From: Candidatus Baldrarchaeota archaeon
Lineage (GTDB): Archaea > Asgardarchaeota > Baldrarchaeia > Baldrarchaeales > DXJG01
Length of the DNA stretch: 64,000 nt
Assembly: GCA_019056805.1 (NCBI GenBank)
Contig: DXJG01000004.1
Location: 1-64,000 of the forward strand
Direction of reading: 5' to 3'
In this document: positions 25,450 to 34,637 of the stretch, piece after piece
How the letters are laid out: each line of letters opens with the position of its first letter
How positions within the stretch are numbered: position 1 is the first letter of the stretch
Program-made: the position numbers and the translations under genes
The notes under the pieces: generated by a model
Seen by the model: the letters and a program-made list of their open reading frames with translations, nothing else
Databases searched by the model: none
Told to the model about the DNA's origin: nothing

Positions 25450-27360
25450 ATGGAATTTAAAGGCGGATATGCTGGAAAAATACTTTGGATCAACTTATCT
25501 GAAAAAAGAATTAAGAAAGAACCTTTACCTAAAGATCTTGCATATAACTACCTTGGTGGTCTTGGATTCGTCTCCAGAATTTTATTTGATCTTATTAAGC
25601 CTAAAATTGACCCTTTAAGCCCGGAGAATGTTTTAGCTTTTGCTACCGGACCCTTAACTGGAACACTTTTCCCGCAAGCCAGTCGCTATATTGTTGCAGC
25701 TAAAAGCCCTCTAACCGATATTTGGGGTTCTGCTCACTCAGCAGGTTTTTGGGGTCCAGAACTAAAATTTGCAGGTTACGATATGATAATTATAAGAGGA
25801 AGAGCTGAAAAACCTGTGTATATTTGGATTAACGATGATTATGTAGAAATTTTGGATGCTTCTCATCTCTGGGGCTTAAATGTACTTGAAACTGAAGATA
25901 TTATTAGAAGAGACCATGGTGATAATAAAATTAGAGTTGCATGTATTGGTCCTGCAGGAGAGAAACTTGTAAGATTTGCTGCTGTTATGAATGATAAATG
26001 TAGAGCTGCGGCTAGAAGCGGTATGGGCACGGTCATGGGGTCTAAAAATTTAAAAGCTATTGCTGTTCGAGGATCAAAAGACATTAAAATTGCTGATCCA
26101 AACAGATATCTAAAGATCATTAAAGAATTTCAGCAAAGAATGTTAAACAATCCATTTACTCCTTCTAGAATCAAATACGGGACAAACAATCTAATTGAAC
26201 TTATGCAAGAAATAGGAAGACTTCCAACCTACAACATGAAACAAGGAGTTTTCGAAGAATACCATAAAATTAGCGGTGAATATATTCGTACTCATTATCT
26301 TATTAAGCCAAGAGCATGTTTTGCTTGTGTTCAAAGATGTGGAAGACATACTGCAGTACCTGAGGGCCCATATGCTTACGTTGGTGGAGGCCCAGAATTT
26401 GAAGGACTAAGCGCATTAGGTTCACGTTGCGGAGTATCTCACACAGAAGCAGTACTCTATGCAAATCACCTATGCAACTTATACGGCATGGACGTAATTA
26501 GCTGTGGAGCAACAATCAGCTGGGCCATGGAATGCTATGAAAAAGGTATCATTACTGAAAGGGATACTGGAGGACTTGCTTTAAAATGGGGAGACCCAGA
26601 ACTATTGGTAAAACTTGTTAAGATGATTGCTTTTCGAGAAGGTTTTGGCAACCTTTTAGCTGAAGGAAGTTGGAGAGCAGCGAGAAAAATCGGTCATGGC
26701 GCTGAAAAATATGTGATGCATGTTAAAAAACAGGAAATAGCTGGACAAGAGCCCAGAGCTCAAAAATCCATGGGACTAGCTTCAGCGACAGCTGCTAGAG
26801 GGGCAGACCATCTCTATGCTTTTCCAGTACTTGATGAAGTCGGTTTTAATGAGGAAATTAAGAGGCGATTTGGTGAACAGTATTTACCTGAGATGGCTGA
26901 TCGGCTAAATCCTAAGTATAAGGGCATAATGGTGGCTGAATGCGAGAACTTCGCTGCAGTTGTTGAAAGTGTAGGTGTTTGCAAATATGGTACAATGATT
27001 CCACCAGAATTTTACTACGAAGACATAGCACTGGCATTGGAAATCACTGTAGGATTCAAATTTACGTCTACAGAGCTAAGAAAAATCGGTGAACGCATAG
27101 TTAATCTAAACAGAGCATTCAACGCTAGAGAAGGTGTAACTAGAAAAGATGATACATTACCAGAAAGATTTCTTAAAGAACCGGCTCCCAAGGGTCCAGC
27201 AAAAGGACAAATCGTTGAACTAAACCAAATGTTAGACGAATATTATATTCATAGAGAATGGGATTTAAAAAATGGATTACCAACCAAGAAAAAGTTAGAA
27301 GAGCTAAACTTATCAGATGTGGTAGGTCAACTAGAAAGAATAGGTATTTTACTTCAATAA
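25450..27360 (+). CDS. aor: Aldehyde ferredoxin oxidoreductase family tungstoenzyme, copy 3
   Basis: The third AOR paralogue has 636 residues: FKGGYAGKILWINLSEKRI at the start, AAARSGMGTVMGSKNLKAI, the cluster motif CFACVQRC, CKYGTMIPPEF and TRKDDTLPERFLKEP. The Gly-rich pterin block differs slightly (AAARSG for AAGRTG), so the three copies are not recent duplicates. It is coupled to its own ferredoxin and is the last gene of the redox island. The substrate may differ from the other copies. Confidence 0.93.
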   Translation: MEFKGGYAGKILWINLSEKRIKKEPLPKDLAYNYLGGLGFVSRILFDLIKPKIDPLSPENVLAFATGPLTGTLFPQASRYIVAAKSPLTDIWGSAHSAGFWGPELKFAGYDMIIIRGRAEKPVYIWINDDYVEILDASHLWGLNVLETEDIIRRDHGDNKIRVACIGPAGEKLVRFAAVMNDKCRAAARSGMGTVMGSKNLKAIAVRGSKDIKIADPNRYLKIIKEFQQRMLNNPFTPSRIKYGTNNLIELMQEIGRLPTYNMKQGVFEEYHKISGEYIRTHYLIKPRACFACVQRCGRHTAVPEGPYAYVGGGPEFEGLSALGSRCGVSHTEAVLYANHLCNLYGMDVISCGATISWAMECYEKGIITERDTGGLALKWGDPELLVKLVKMIAFREGFGNLLAEGSWRAARKIGHGAEKYVMHVKKQEIAGQEPRAQKSMGLASATAARGADHLYAFPVLDEVGFNEEIKRRFGEQYLPEMADRLNPKYKGIMVAECENFAAVVESVGVCKYGTMIPPEFYYEDIALALEITVGFKFTSTELRKIGERIVNLNRAFNAREGVTRKDDTLPERFLKEPAPKGPAKGQIVELNQMLDEYYIHREWDLKNGLPTKKKLEELNLSDVVGQLERIGILLQ

Positions 27361-27558
27361 TAGCAACATTATAACTAAGCGATAATAGTCTTATCAAATG
27401 CTTTTTTACTATTCAAATGTTTAATTCTAGTACTAACAACGGAAAATTAAAAGTAGTATAATGTTAAATAAAAGCGTCAAAAGTTTTTATAGAGTAAATT
27501 TATAAGACAATATATCGGTATTGAAATGAAAACCATTGACAATATATGAGGTGTTAGA

Positions 27559-28527
27559 ATGGTTAGGTTTTTCTTCTCTACTGATGTTCATGGCAGTGAC
27601 CTTGTTTGGAGAAAATGGCTAAATACCCCCAAACAGAGAGGGGCTCAAATAGTTCTTTTCTGCGGAGACCTAACCGGTAAAAGCGTTATCCCAATAATTC
27701 AAAAGAAAGACAATTTGTGGACATGTAGAGTCGTTGGCAGAAACTGGGAACTCCACAACATGGAAGAAGTAAAGAAAATGCAACAAAGAATCGCAGATCT
27801 CGGATACTACTCCAAAATAATGACTCCAGAAGAGGTAAGAGAACTTCAAGCAGACCCCAAAAAAGTCGATAAACTTTTCGAAGAACTTATATGCGAAAGA
27901 CTGAGAAACTGGCTAAATATGGCAGTTGAAATACTCGGAAAAGACATAACACTCTACGTTATGCCAGGAAACGACGACGAACAATACATAGATGAAGTAA
28001 TCAAAGAATTCGACAAAGAATATGAAAACATTATATATCCACTTGGAAAAGCCGTCGAAATTCCCGGCCTTCCAGGATATGAAATGATAAGCTTAGACTA
28101 CGTTAACCCAACTCCATGGAATACTCCCAGAGAAGACAACGAAAAAGGATTATGGAAAAGACTAGAAAAACTTGCCAACCAAGTAAGTGTAGACTGGGAC
28201 CATGTACTATGCAACTTCCACTGTCCTCCCATTAACACAAAACTCGACGTAGCTCCAAAACTAGACAAGAATTTAAAACCTGTGACCTATGCTGGCACAC
28301 CAGCATATGAACATGTAGGAAGTAAATCCATCAGAAAATTCATCGAAAAATACCAACCACTAATGGGACTGCATGGCCACATACACGAAAGTTACGCTTC
28401 CGATAAAATAGGGAAAACGATAGTAGTAAACCCTGGAAGCGAATACATGTCAGGTGTTCTAAGAGGATTCATAATCGACATAACACCTGAAGGTGGACTA
28501 GAAAGATACTGGAAAGTAGAGGGGTGA
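27559..28527 (+). CDS. Metallophosphoesterase
   Basis: The 322-residue calcineurin-like phosphoesterase has its metal motifs in order: STDVHGSD (DxH), FCGDLTGK (GD), MPGNDDEQ (GNDxE in place of GNHE), NFHCPP and LHGHIHES (GHxH). It is cytoplasmic, with no signal peptide. The GTG of the next gene overlaps its stop, so the phosphoesterase and a nucleotidyltransferase-like protein are made together. The substrate is not known; a nucleotide or nucleic acid phosphodiester is plausible. GAGGTG precedes the ATG at 27559. Confidence 0.85.
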   Translation: MVRFFFSTDVHGSDLVWRKWLNTPKQRGAQIVLFCGDLTGKSVIPIIQKKDNLWTCRVVGRNWELHNMEEVKKMQQRIADLGYYSKIMTPEEVRELQADPKKVDKLFEELICERLRNWLNMAVEILGKDITLYVMPGNDDEQYIDEVIKEFDKEYENIIYPLGKAVEIPGLPGYEMISLDYVNPTPWNTPREDNEKGLWKRLEKLANQVSVDWDHVLCNFHCPPINTKLDVAPKLDKNLKPVTYAGTPAYEHVGSKSIRKFIEKYQPLMGLHGHIHESYASDKIGKTIVVNPGSEYMSGVLRGFIIDITPEGGLERYWKVEG

Positions 28528-29375
28528 GTCCGCTCTTGTCAAAAGAAGGTCCAGGCATTAAGATATCTGATGAAGAATTTCTCAACGAAGCAAAAACAGT
28601 TATAGATAAAGCTCAAGAAAAGGGCATAATACTTAGAATACTCGGTGCACTAGCAATACACATCCACAGCGAACACACACCACGATGCATCGAACTTCAC
28701 AAAAGTTTAGGAAGATTAGGGGAAAAGGGGCCAACCTTTACAGACCTTGACCTCATAGCTTACAAAAAACAGAGAAAAGAAGTAAAAAATTTCTTTGAAA
28801 AAGACTTGAAGTTTGTGCCGGATAGACGTATTAACACGCTTTTCGGAGGAAAACGATACATATTCTACCATCCCAAAGGAGCCTACTACGTTGACATATT
28901 TTTCAGTAAACTTGAATTCAGCCATGATGTCGATTTCGGAGAAGCCCCCCAAAAGGGAAGACTAGAACTTGACTACCCAACAATAACTCTCGCAGACCTT
29001 GTACTAGAGAAAACACAAATTCACGACATAAATCTCAAAGACATAATAGACCTAATAGTTCTCTTCTTAGGGCATCCAGTGGAAAAAGAAGAGAAAAAAG
29101 AAGCTATAAACGGTAAATACATTGCAGAAGTACTTGCAAATGACTGGGGATTCTGGTACGATGCAACAAACAACCTAAACAAAGTTAAAAACTTTGCAGA
29201 AAAATTCTACAATGAAGGCAAAATAACAGAAGAAGAATATAAGACCGTAATCGAAAGAATAGACACCCTTCTCAAGATGATAGAAGAGGAACCAAAAACC
29301 AAAGCATGGCAAAAAAGAGCGAAAAAGGGAACAAAGAAAATATGGTACAGACCAGTCGAAGAAGTAATACGATAA
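28524..29375 (+). CDS. Nucleotidyltransferase-superfamily-like protein
   Basis: This 283-residue protein begins with GTG overlapping the phosphoesterase stop. Around residues 30-80, ILRILGALAIHIHS followed by GPTFTDLDLIAYKKQ looks like the G[GS]...DxD core of nucleotidyltransferases of the AbiEii/MNT type, and later KGAYYVDIFF could give the third acidic residue. TLADLVLEKTQIHDINLKDIIDLIVLF also resembles the helix found in such proteins. I am fairly sure of the fold class, not of the function. The Lys-rich C terminus (about 250-283) might bind nucleic acid. Confidence 0.55.
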   Translation: MSPLLSKEGPGIKISDEEFLNEAKTVIDKAQEKGIILRILGALAIHIHSEHTPRCIELHKSLGRLGEKGPTFTDLDLIAYKKQRKEVKNFFEKDLKFVPDRRINTLFGGKRYIFYHPKGAYYVDIFFSKLEFSHDVDFGEAPQKGRLELDYPTITLADLVLEKTQIHDINLKDIIDLIVLFLGHPVEKEEKKEAINGKYIAEVLANDWGFWYDATNNLNKVKNFAEKFYNEGKITEEEYKTVIERIDTLLKMIEEEPKTKAWQKRAKKGTKKIWYRPVEEVIR

Positions 29376-29443
29376 ATCAAACATCAAGCCTATTTTATTA
29401 TTTCATTTTTTCATGCACCTGTGTTCACAATGGGAAAAAATGT

Positions 29444-30139
29444 TTAAAGTTTAGGAATAACTTCATAATTTCTCCTGAGGAAACCGGGTTCTTTTAGAAC
29501 CTCTATATGTTTATAATCGTCAAAAAACATTTTAAACCTCAATTTCTTAGGGTCAACTCCTCCCTTCTTAGCCTCGGCCGCCAAAACCTCTAATAATTCA
29601 TCTATTACACCCTTAATCCTTCTTTTCTCCTGTATTCCTAACTTTACCATCTTCTCCTTGAGTGAGTGTCTCGCAAAATAGTCTACTACCATAAAGGCAT
29701 TCGGTATTATTATAATGCATAAAGCAATAATCACCGGATTCGAAACTATTTTTAACAAAGCCGTCTGTTTCTGAGGATTTATCATAGTATTTATGTAGAG
29801 AATGCCAAAAATGCCAATAGAAAGAATTGCCGCCACCCTTAAGAGAGAACCAGCAACGATATATTTTCTAATCTTATCCTCCGTAGCCAAAGTTCCCGTT
29901 AATACTCTAAGTTCTTTTCTAGCCTTCTTCCATATACTCTTAACACGGGGTACATCAGATTTTCTTATAGCTCTATCTATTTTATCATGACTAACATATA
30001 GACCTCGTCTAATATCATCTAACCATGAGATCGCTTGAGTTAGATAAAATAACCTATTCCTGACACTCTTCTCAGACACGTGTATCTCACCCAATTTAAA
30101 ACATGTAATATTTAATCTGTCAAATAAAGATTGTGACAT
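29444..30139 (-). CDS. Membrane protein with two central transmembrane segments
   Basis: The protein has 231 residues. A basic helical N-terminal part (1-92) is followed by two hydrophobic segments (about 97-117, AGSLLRVAAILSIGIFGILY, and 132-152, PVIIALCIIIIPNAFMVVDY) and a Lys/Glu-rich C-terminal domain ending in DDYKHIEVLKEPGF. I do not recognise the family. Both long domains are probably cytoplasmic. The gene converges on the nucleotidyltransferase-like gene and is divergent from the permease. Confidence 0.65.
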   Translation of the reverse strand: MSQSLFDRLNITCFKLGEIHVSEKSVRNRLFYLTQAISWLDDIRRGLYVSHDKIDRAIRKSDVPRVKSIWKKARKELRVLTGTLATEDKIRKYIVAGSLLRVAAILSIGIFGILYINTMINPQKQTALLKIVSNPVIIALCIIIIPNAFMVVDYFARHSLKEKMVKLGIQEKRRIKGVIDELLEVLAAEAKKGGVDPKKLRFKMFFDDYKHIEVLKEPGFLRRNYEVIPKL

Positions 30140-30248
30140 CTATATTATAGACAATAACGATAGACGATAAAACTTATATGCAACCAAATATACATAAATA
30201 ATTTAAAAAATAAAGTTGAAAGTTAACATTTGGAAAGGGTGGAGAATC

Positions 30249-31850
30249 ATGGGCGAAGAGGGAGTTGTTTTTGTTAGAAGAGCTTCTGGTCTAGTCAGAG
30301 AAATAGGATGGTTCTCAGCTCTCACTATGGTTCTTGGACACGTTATCGGCGGTGGAATCAACTGGCACTCAACAATGAGTGCAGTAAAGTACCCTGGATG
30401 TGATGTACCCATGGCATTCGTCATAGCAGGAGTTCCAAGTGTTCTTCTCGCATTATGTTTCGCACTAATGGCAGTAATGATGCCAAGAGCTGGAGGAGAC
30501 TACATTTACATCACAAGAGCCATGGATCCACTAATAGGCTTCATGGCATCATGGGCCTTCTGGTTCACAGAAGCCATTTCATTCGGAATCATCGGAGCCT
30601 TTGACAGCGTATTCTACGGAATGAGCCTCTGGATGTACGGTCTAATGGTCGACAATCCAGGAATAATGAAAGCAGGAGCGTGGATGACAGGTACGGTAGG
30701 ACAAATAATTGTAGGATCGTTCTTAGTCATTATATTCTGTATCATAGCCTTATTCGGAACACGAGCATTAGCCTACGTAATGAACATTATCGTTATAATT
30801 CCAGTGATAACCGGTTTCCTAACAATAGGATACTTCGCATGGGGAGCAATGAATGCACCGACCATAGCTAAACAAAAGTTCGAGGCAATTTTCGGAGCAG
30901 GAACATGGGACAAAGTATGGGATCTTGCAATTGCTGAAGGAATGGATCCAGAAAAATACCGCAGAGGGGCAAGCTGGGCTGCCACAATGGGAATGGCTAC
31001 CCCAGCAACATGGGCCTACATAGGATTCACATGCTCTTCGTTCTTTGGAAGCGAGGTTAAAGACCCAAGCAGAAGCTTAATGATATCCATGTTTATCGGA
31101 GCAGTTCTCATAATGGTCTATTATGTTGTTATCAGCGCAACTTGCTGGGGAGCTTATGGAGACTTTATAACAGCCTACAACTATGCATATGGAGCCAACC
31201 CCGAGGCACTCGCTGGCATACTGGGAGTTCAAGAGGCTCCCGAGGGTATACTTCCATTCTTCGCAGCTATGCTAGCTTATCCGAATACCCCGATTATGGT
31301 TCTCCTGATATTAACCGGTGCTATTTGGCTTATGAACGACATTCCAGCATTCCTCATGGTTACTAGCAGAGCAATATTCGCTTGGAGCTTCGACAGATTC
31401 TTCCCAGAGTTTATAGCTGCAGTTAATGAGAGATGGCACTCCCCACACTGGGCAATCTTCATCACATGTGTAGTAGGACTAATAGGAGTCTTTGCAAACG
31501 CTTATGCTTGGTTCCTTGCAATGGTAGGAACAACAGTTCTCTGCATTTGGAGATATCTGTTTGATGCATTGGCTGCAACAATACTTCCATACAAGAGACC
31601 TGACATATGGGAGAAGGGTCTCAAACTTACCGTGGCAGGTATACCTCTAATCACGGTACTTGGATTCATTGCCTTCACCTGGTGGAGCTACATCTTCTGG
31701 TTCGCCTGCTTAGCTTTAGATCCAATAACAATATTGACATACATGGTTTGGCTGGGCCTTGGTCTCTTCATATTCGTAGGGTACTGGGTCTACAACCAGA
31801 AAAGAGGAATCGATCCAAGAACCATCTACCAAGAGATACCTCCCGCATAA
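30249..31850 (+). CDS. APC-superfamily amino acid permease
   Basis: The hydrophobic protein of about 533 residues has around 12 membrane segments. TMVLGHVIGGGINW early in the sequence is the glycine-rich first helix of amino acid/polyamine/organocation transporters, and PRAGGDYIYITRAM is their conserved TM2-TM3 loop. It takes up amino acids or similar amines; the substrate is not deducible. The track ORF starts at 30216, but GGGTGGAG precedes the ATG at 30249. No enzyme gene is linked. Confidence 0.9.
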   Translation: MGEEGVVFVRRASGLVREIGWFSALTMVLGHVIGGGINWHSTMSAVKYPGCDVPMAFVIAGVPSVLLALCFALMAVMMPRAGGDYIYITRAMDPLIGFMASWAFWFTEAISFGIIGAFDSVFYGMSLWMYGLMVDNPGIMKAGAWMTGTVGQIIVGSFLVIIFCIIALFGTRALAYVMNIIVIIPVITGFLTIGYFAWGAMNAPTIAKQKFEAIFGAGTWDKVWDLAIAEGMDPEKYRRGASWAATMGMATPATWAYIGFTCSSFFGSEVKDPSRSLMISMFIGAVLIMVYYVVISATCWGAYGDFITAYNYAYGANPEALAGILGVQEAPEGILPFFAAMLAYPNTPIMVLLILTGAIWLMNDIPAFLMVTSRAIFAWSFDRFFPEFIAAVNERWHSPHWAIFITCVVGLIGVFANAYAWFLAMVGTTVLCIWRYLFDALAATILPYKRPDIWEKGLKLTVAGIPLITVLGFIAFTWWSYIFWFACLALDPITILTYMVWLGLGLFIFVGYWVYNQKRGIDPRTIYQEIPPA

Positions 31851-32124
31851 AACCTTTAATTCAAATATTTTATTTATTTTATTTTCAAATTAATCAGGTT
31901 CAAGCGTTTTTGCTAATGTTTTTAACATGACTGAATACATTATTTTATGACTTAATTTCTTGTTTTTCAGCAAATTCTTCATAGACTTGTTAACAATAAT
32001 TTTTCAAAAGTAGTTAGTGTAGAATAAAATACTATAAACTCTAAAGTATTAAGCTTAATCTACGATGAGGAGCAACATATATAAGTGGTTTATCACTTCC
32101 CATTGCTGTATTCAGGTGACCACT

Positions 32125-32979
32125 ATGTACATTGCTTTAGAAATGGTGTTTTTGTTTTTAATGACAATAGCTGCTGGAATAATAGCTAGTTTAGTGGGTA
32201 TTGGCGGAGGTGTATTTTTTGTTCCCTTATTTAATCTCTTTTTAGGAATGCCTATTGAGGATGCTATTGGAACCTCTCTATGCACAATCATATTCACAGC
32301 TTTATCTGGTAGCCTTTATTATATGAAAGAGAAAAGAGTAGACTACAAAACTGGCCTAATAATGGAAGTTACAACGGTTCCTGGCGTGATAATTGGTGCC
32401 ACTATTACAGAACTATTACCTGAAATTATTCTAAAAACATTATTCTTTTCCTTTCTTTTCTTCTCAGGTTTCAAACTGATTAAGGGAAAAAACGTAAGAA
32501 AGAAGTCGGACGTTACTTTCAACAAACTAGGCTTAAAATTTCTAAACATCGGCTGGAAAAGAACATTTATTGATGCACAAGGCAAAGAATGGTCATATTT
32601 TGTTAATGTACCTGTAATGTTGATAAGCGGGTTCTTTGCTGGTTTTATTTCAGGTCTACTTGGAATAGGGGGAGGAACACTAAAAGTACCTATACTTACA
32701 GTCATATTGGGAATGCCAGTACATATTGCAACAGCAACATCCACTTTTATGATTTTAATCACAAGCGTGAGCGGTGGAGCAACACACCTCTACCTAGGTC
32801 ATGTTTACCTTGAAATAGTTCTGGTAGCTGGTCTTGGAGCAGTCTTAGGTGCACAAATTGGACCTAGATTAAACACAAAAATCTCCTCAAAACATCTAAG
32901 AAAAATAGTTGGAACAGTATTAATTCTAGTTGCTGCAAACATGGCATATAACACTATTCAACTTTTGAAATCACCCTAA
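32125..32979 (+). CDS. TauE/SafE-family anion exporter
   Basis: This 284-residue membrane protein has two homologous halves, each with the family's glycine motif (LVGIGGGVFFVPL and LLGIGGGTLKVPI), and about eight membrane segments. TauE/SafE proteins move sulfite, sulfoacetate or other organic anions across the membrane. The track ORF begins at 32065; AGGTGA before the ATG at 32125 supports the later start. It converges on a cysteine synthase gene, so a link to sulfur metabolism is possible but not shown. Confidence 0.9.
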   Translation: MYIALEMVFLFLMTIAAGIIASLVGIGGGVFFVPLFNLFLGMPIEDAIGTSLCTIIFTALSGSLYYMKEKRVDYKTGLIMEVTTVPGVIIGATITELLPEIILKTLFFSFLFFSGFKLIKGKNVRKKSDVTFNKLGLKFLNIGWKRTFIDAQGKEWSYFVNVPVMLISGFFAGFISGLLGIGGGTLKVPILTVILGMPVHIATATSTFMILITSVSGGATHLYLGHVYLEIVLVAGLGAVLGAQIGPRLNTKISSKHLRKIVGTVLILVAANMAYNTIQLLKSP

Positions 32980-33072
32980 ATTTCTATTTAAAGTCATACA
33001 AAAGAGGATAGACACTTCTGAAAACCCGCACGATATCTATTTTCTGGTTTCATACAACTGAATATCATCATA

Positions 33073-34020
33073 TCACTTTTTTTCCTCTATTACGAGTCTC
33101 GTACTAAGATATCTTGCTCCATAATCTGGAAGAATGGTCACAACTCTTTGTCCATCGCTAAGTCCTAGTTTTTGCCCCAGTCTAATAGCTGCTAATACAT
33201 TAGCTCCCGAAGATATTCCTAAAAAAAGTCCTTCCTCTCTTGCTAAGCGCCTAGCCATTTGGATAGCCTCATCACTACTAATTAACACCCATTCATCAAC
33301 AAGATGTTTATAACGTTTAACGATCTCTGGTACAAAACCGTCACCAATGCCTTCAATTTCATGTCTACCCCATTTACCAAGAGAAATCGTTGGACACTCG
33401 GCGGGCTCCATACCAGCAACATAAACATTTGGATTATGTTCCTTCAATCTCTTAGCAATTCCCATTAAGGTTCCTCCAGTACCAACTCCCGCAACAAAAG
33501 CATCAACCTTGCCTCCAGTTTGCTCAAGAATCTCTTTCCCAGTAGTTTCATAATGTGCTCTAACATTCTCTTTATCATCCCATTGATCAAAGAAATAATA
33601 CTTGTCAGGATGTTCTTCAGCAAGTTTCCGAGAATATTCTAAGGATTGAAAGACGTCGCTTTCACCGCCGGGAGTATGTACAATCTCTGCACCATAAGCT
33701 TTTAAAATAAGCATTCTCTCCTTACTCATCTCCTCAGGTATTACAATCATTACTTTGTACCCAAGATAAGCGCCGACAGCAGCAAAGGCAATTCCTGTGT
33801 TACCAGTAGTTGGAACGACAAGAGTCATTCCAGGCCTAAGTTTCCCACTTTTCTCAGCAGCACGAATCATATAAAGTGCTATACGATCTTTAACACTACC
33901 ACTAGGATTCAAAAACTCGGCTTTAGCCCAAATCTCAAACGGTAAGTCCTTAGTAACCTTTGTTAACTTCAATAAAGGTGTATTACCAATCATTTCAATC
34001 ATATTATTTAAAGACCTCAT
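33073..34020 (-). CDS. cysK: Cysteine synthase / PLP-dependent beta-replacing enzyme
   Basis: The enzyme makes cysteine from O-acetyl- or O-phosphoserine and sulfide; in some archaea related proteins act as cystathionine synthase. The 315 residues include GNTPLLKL, the PLP lysine in NPSGSVKDR (Lys44), the substrate loop TTGNTGIAFA and the phosphate loop GVGTGGTLMG. GAGGGAG precedes the ATG. The gene stands alone, next to the TauE-like exporter. The protein looks complete. Confidence 0.92.
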   Translation of the reverse strand: MRSLNNMIEMIGNTPLLKLTKVTKDLPFEIWAKAEFLNPSGSVKDRIALYMIRAAEKSGKLRPGMTLVVPTTGNTGIAFAAVGAYLGYKVMIVIPEEMSKERMLILKAYGAEIVHTPGGESDVFQSLEYSRKLAEEHPDKYYFFDQWDDKENVRAHYETTGKEILEQTGGKVDAFVAGVGTGGTLMGIAKRLKEHNPNVYVAGMEPAECPTISLGKWGRHEIEGIGDGFVPEIVKRYKHLVDEWVLISSDEAIQMARRLAREEGLFLGISSGANVLAAIRLGQKLGLSDGQRVVTILPDYGARYLSTRLVIEEKK

Positions 34021-34637
34021 TTAACTCCCTCAAAACACCTTTTTACGGATTACATGATATGCTAAAATATTTTAACTAAAACATTACTTAATTTTAGCAA
34101 GTCTCAATATCAATATTTCTCTCAATAATGTTTTAATTTTATAATCTCCTTAGATTTGCTTATAATTGTATAAGAGTCTCACTTGAATCTCTTTATTGGT
34201 AAGAAATCAAACTAAAAATATGTAAAATGTAATTTACCTACTTCTCGAATAGAGTTCGAATGTGATGATTGATGTAGTACAAAGCTTCGTGCCTTGATTT
34301 TCAATTCCTCCATCTTACTTACTGCCTCGTTCCTGTTACGAGTACATGAACATATATTTTTGAAAAATTAGAGAGTAAGAGTTTTTCAGAAATATTAGTT
34401 GTCACTTATTGATACGCGACGGCTGCATGAATTATCGAGTCGAAAAACTTATAGGAGAATATGTTTCATAGCCTACTTCTTAAAATGTGGAGGTCTCGCT
34501 CAGAGGCAATTTGTATGGTAAGGAAACAAAAAATAATCTACTTGCAATCTATGGAGTATTCGAGAAAAGAATCTGATACTATCATCAAGCCTTTACAAGG
34601 ATCAAAAACTTAAAAATATTAAAGGAAGATGATAAAG
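34021..34637. other. 617-base region without a recognised gene
   Basis: The region lies between two divergent genes. A 42-codon frame (about 34487-34613) has no family resemblance and no strong support. A GAGTTCGAATG string near 34252 recalls a tRNA T-loop, but no acceptor or anticodon stem can be built around it. The promoters of cysK and the MFS gene must lie here. Confidence 0.4.

Noticed and set aside
30680-31366. Short plus-strand frames overlapping the amino acid permease (30680-30871, 31142-31366)
   Set aside because: They lie in other frames of a long conserved membrane protein and have no family resemblance.
34252-34266. GTTCGAAT-like tRNA T-loop string
   Set aside because: No acceptor stem, D-arm or anticodon arm can be formed around it.
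34487-34613. 42-codon plus-strand frame after cysK
   Set aside because: No recognisable sequence and no other support; composition alone is not evidence.
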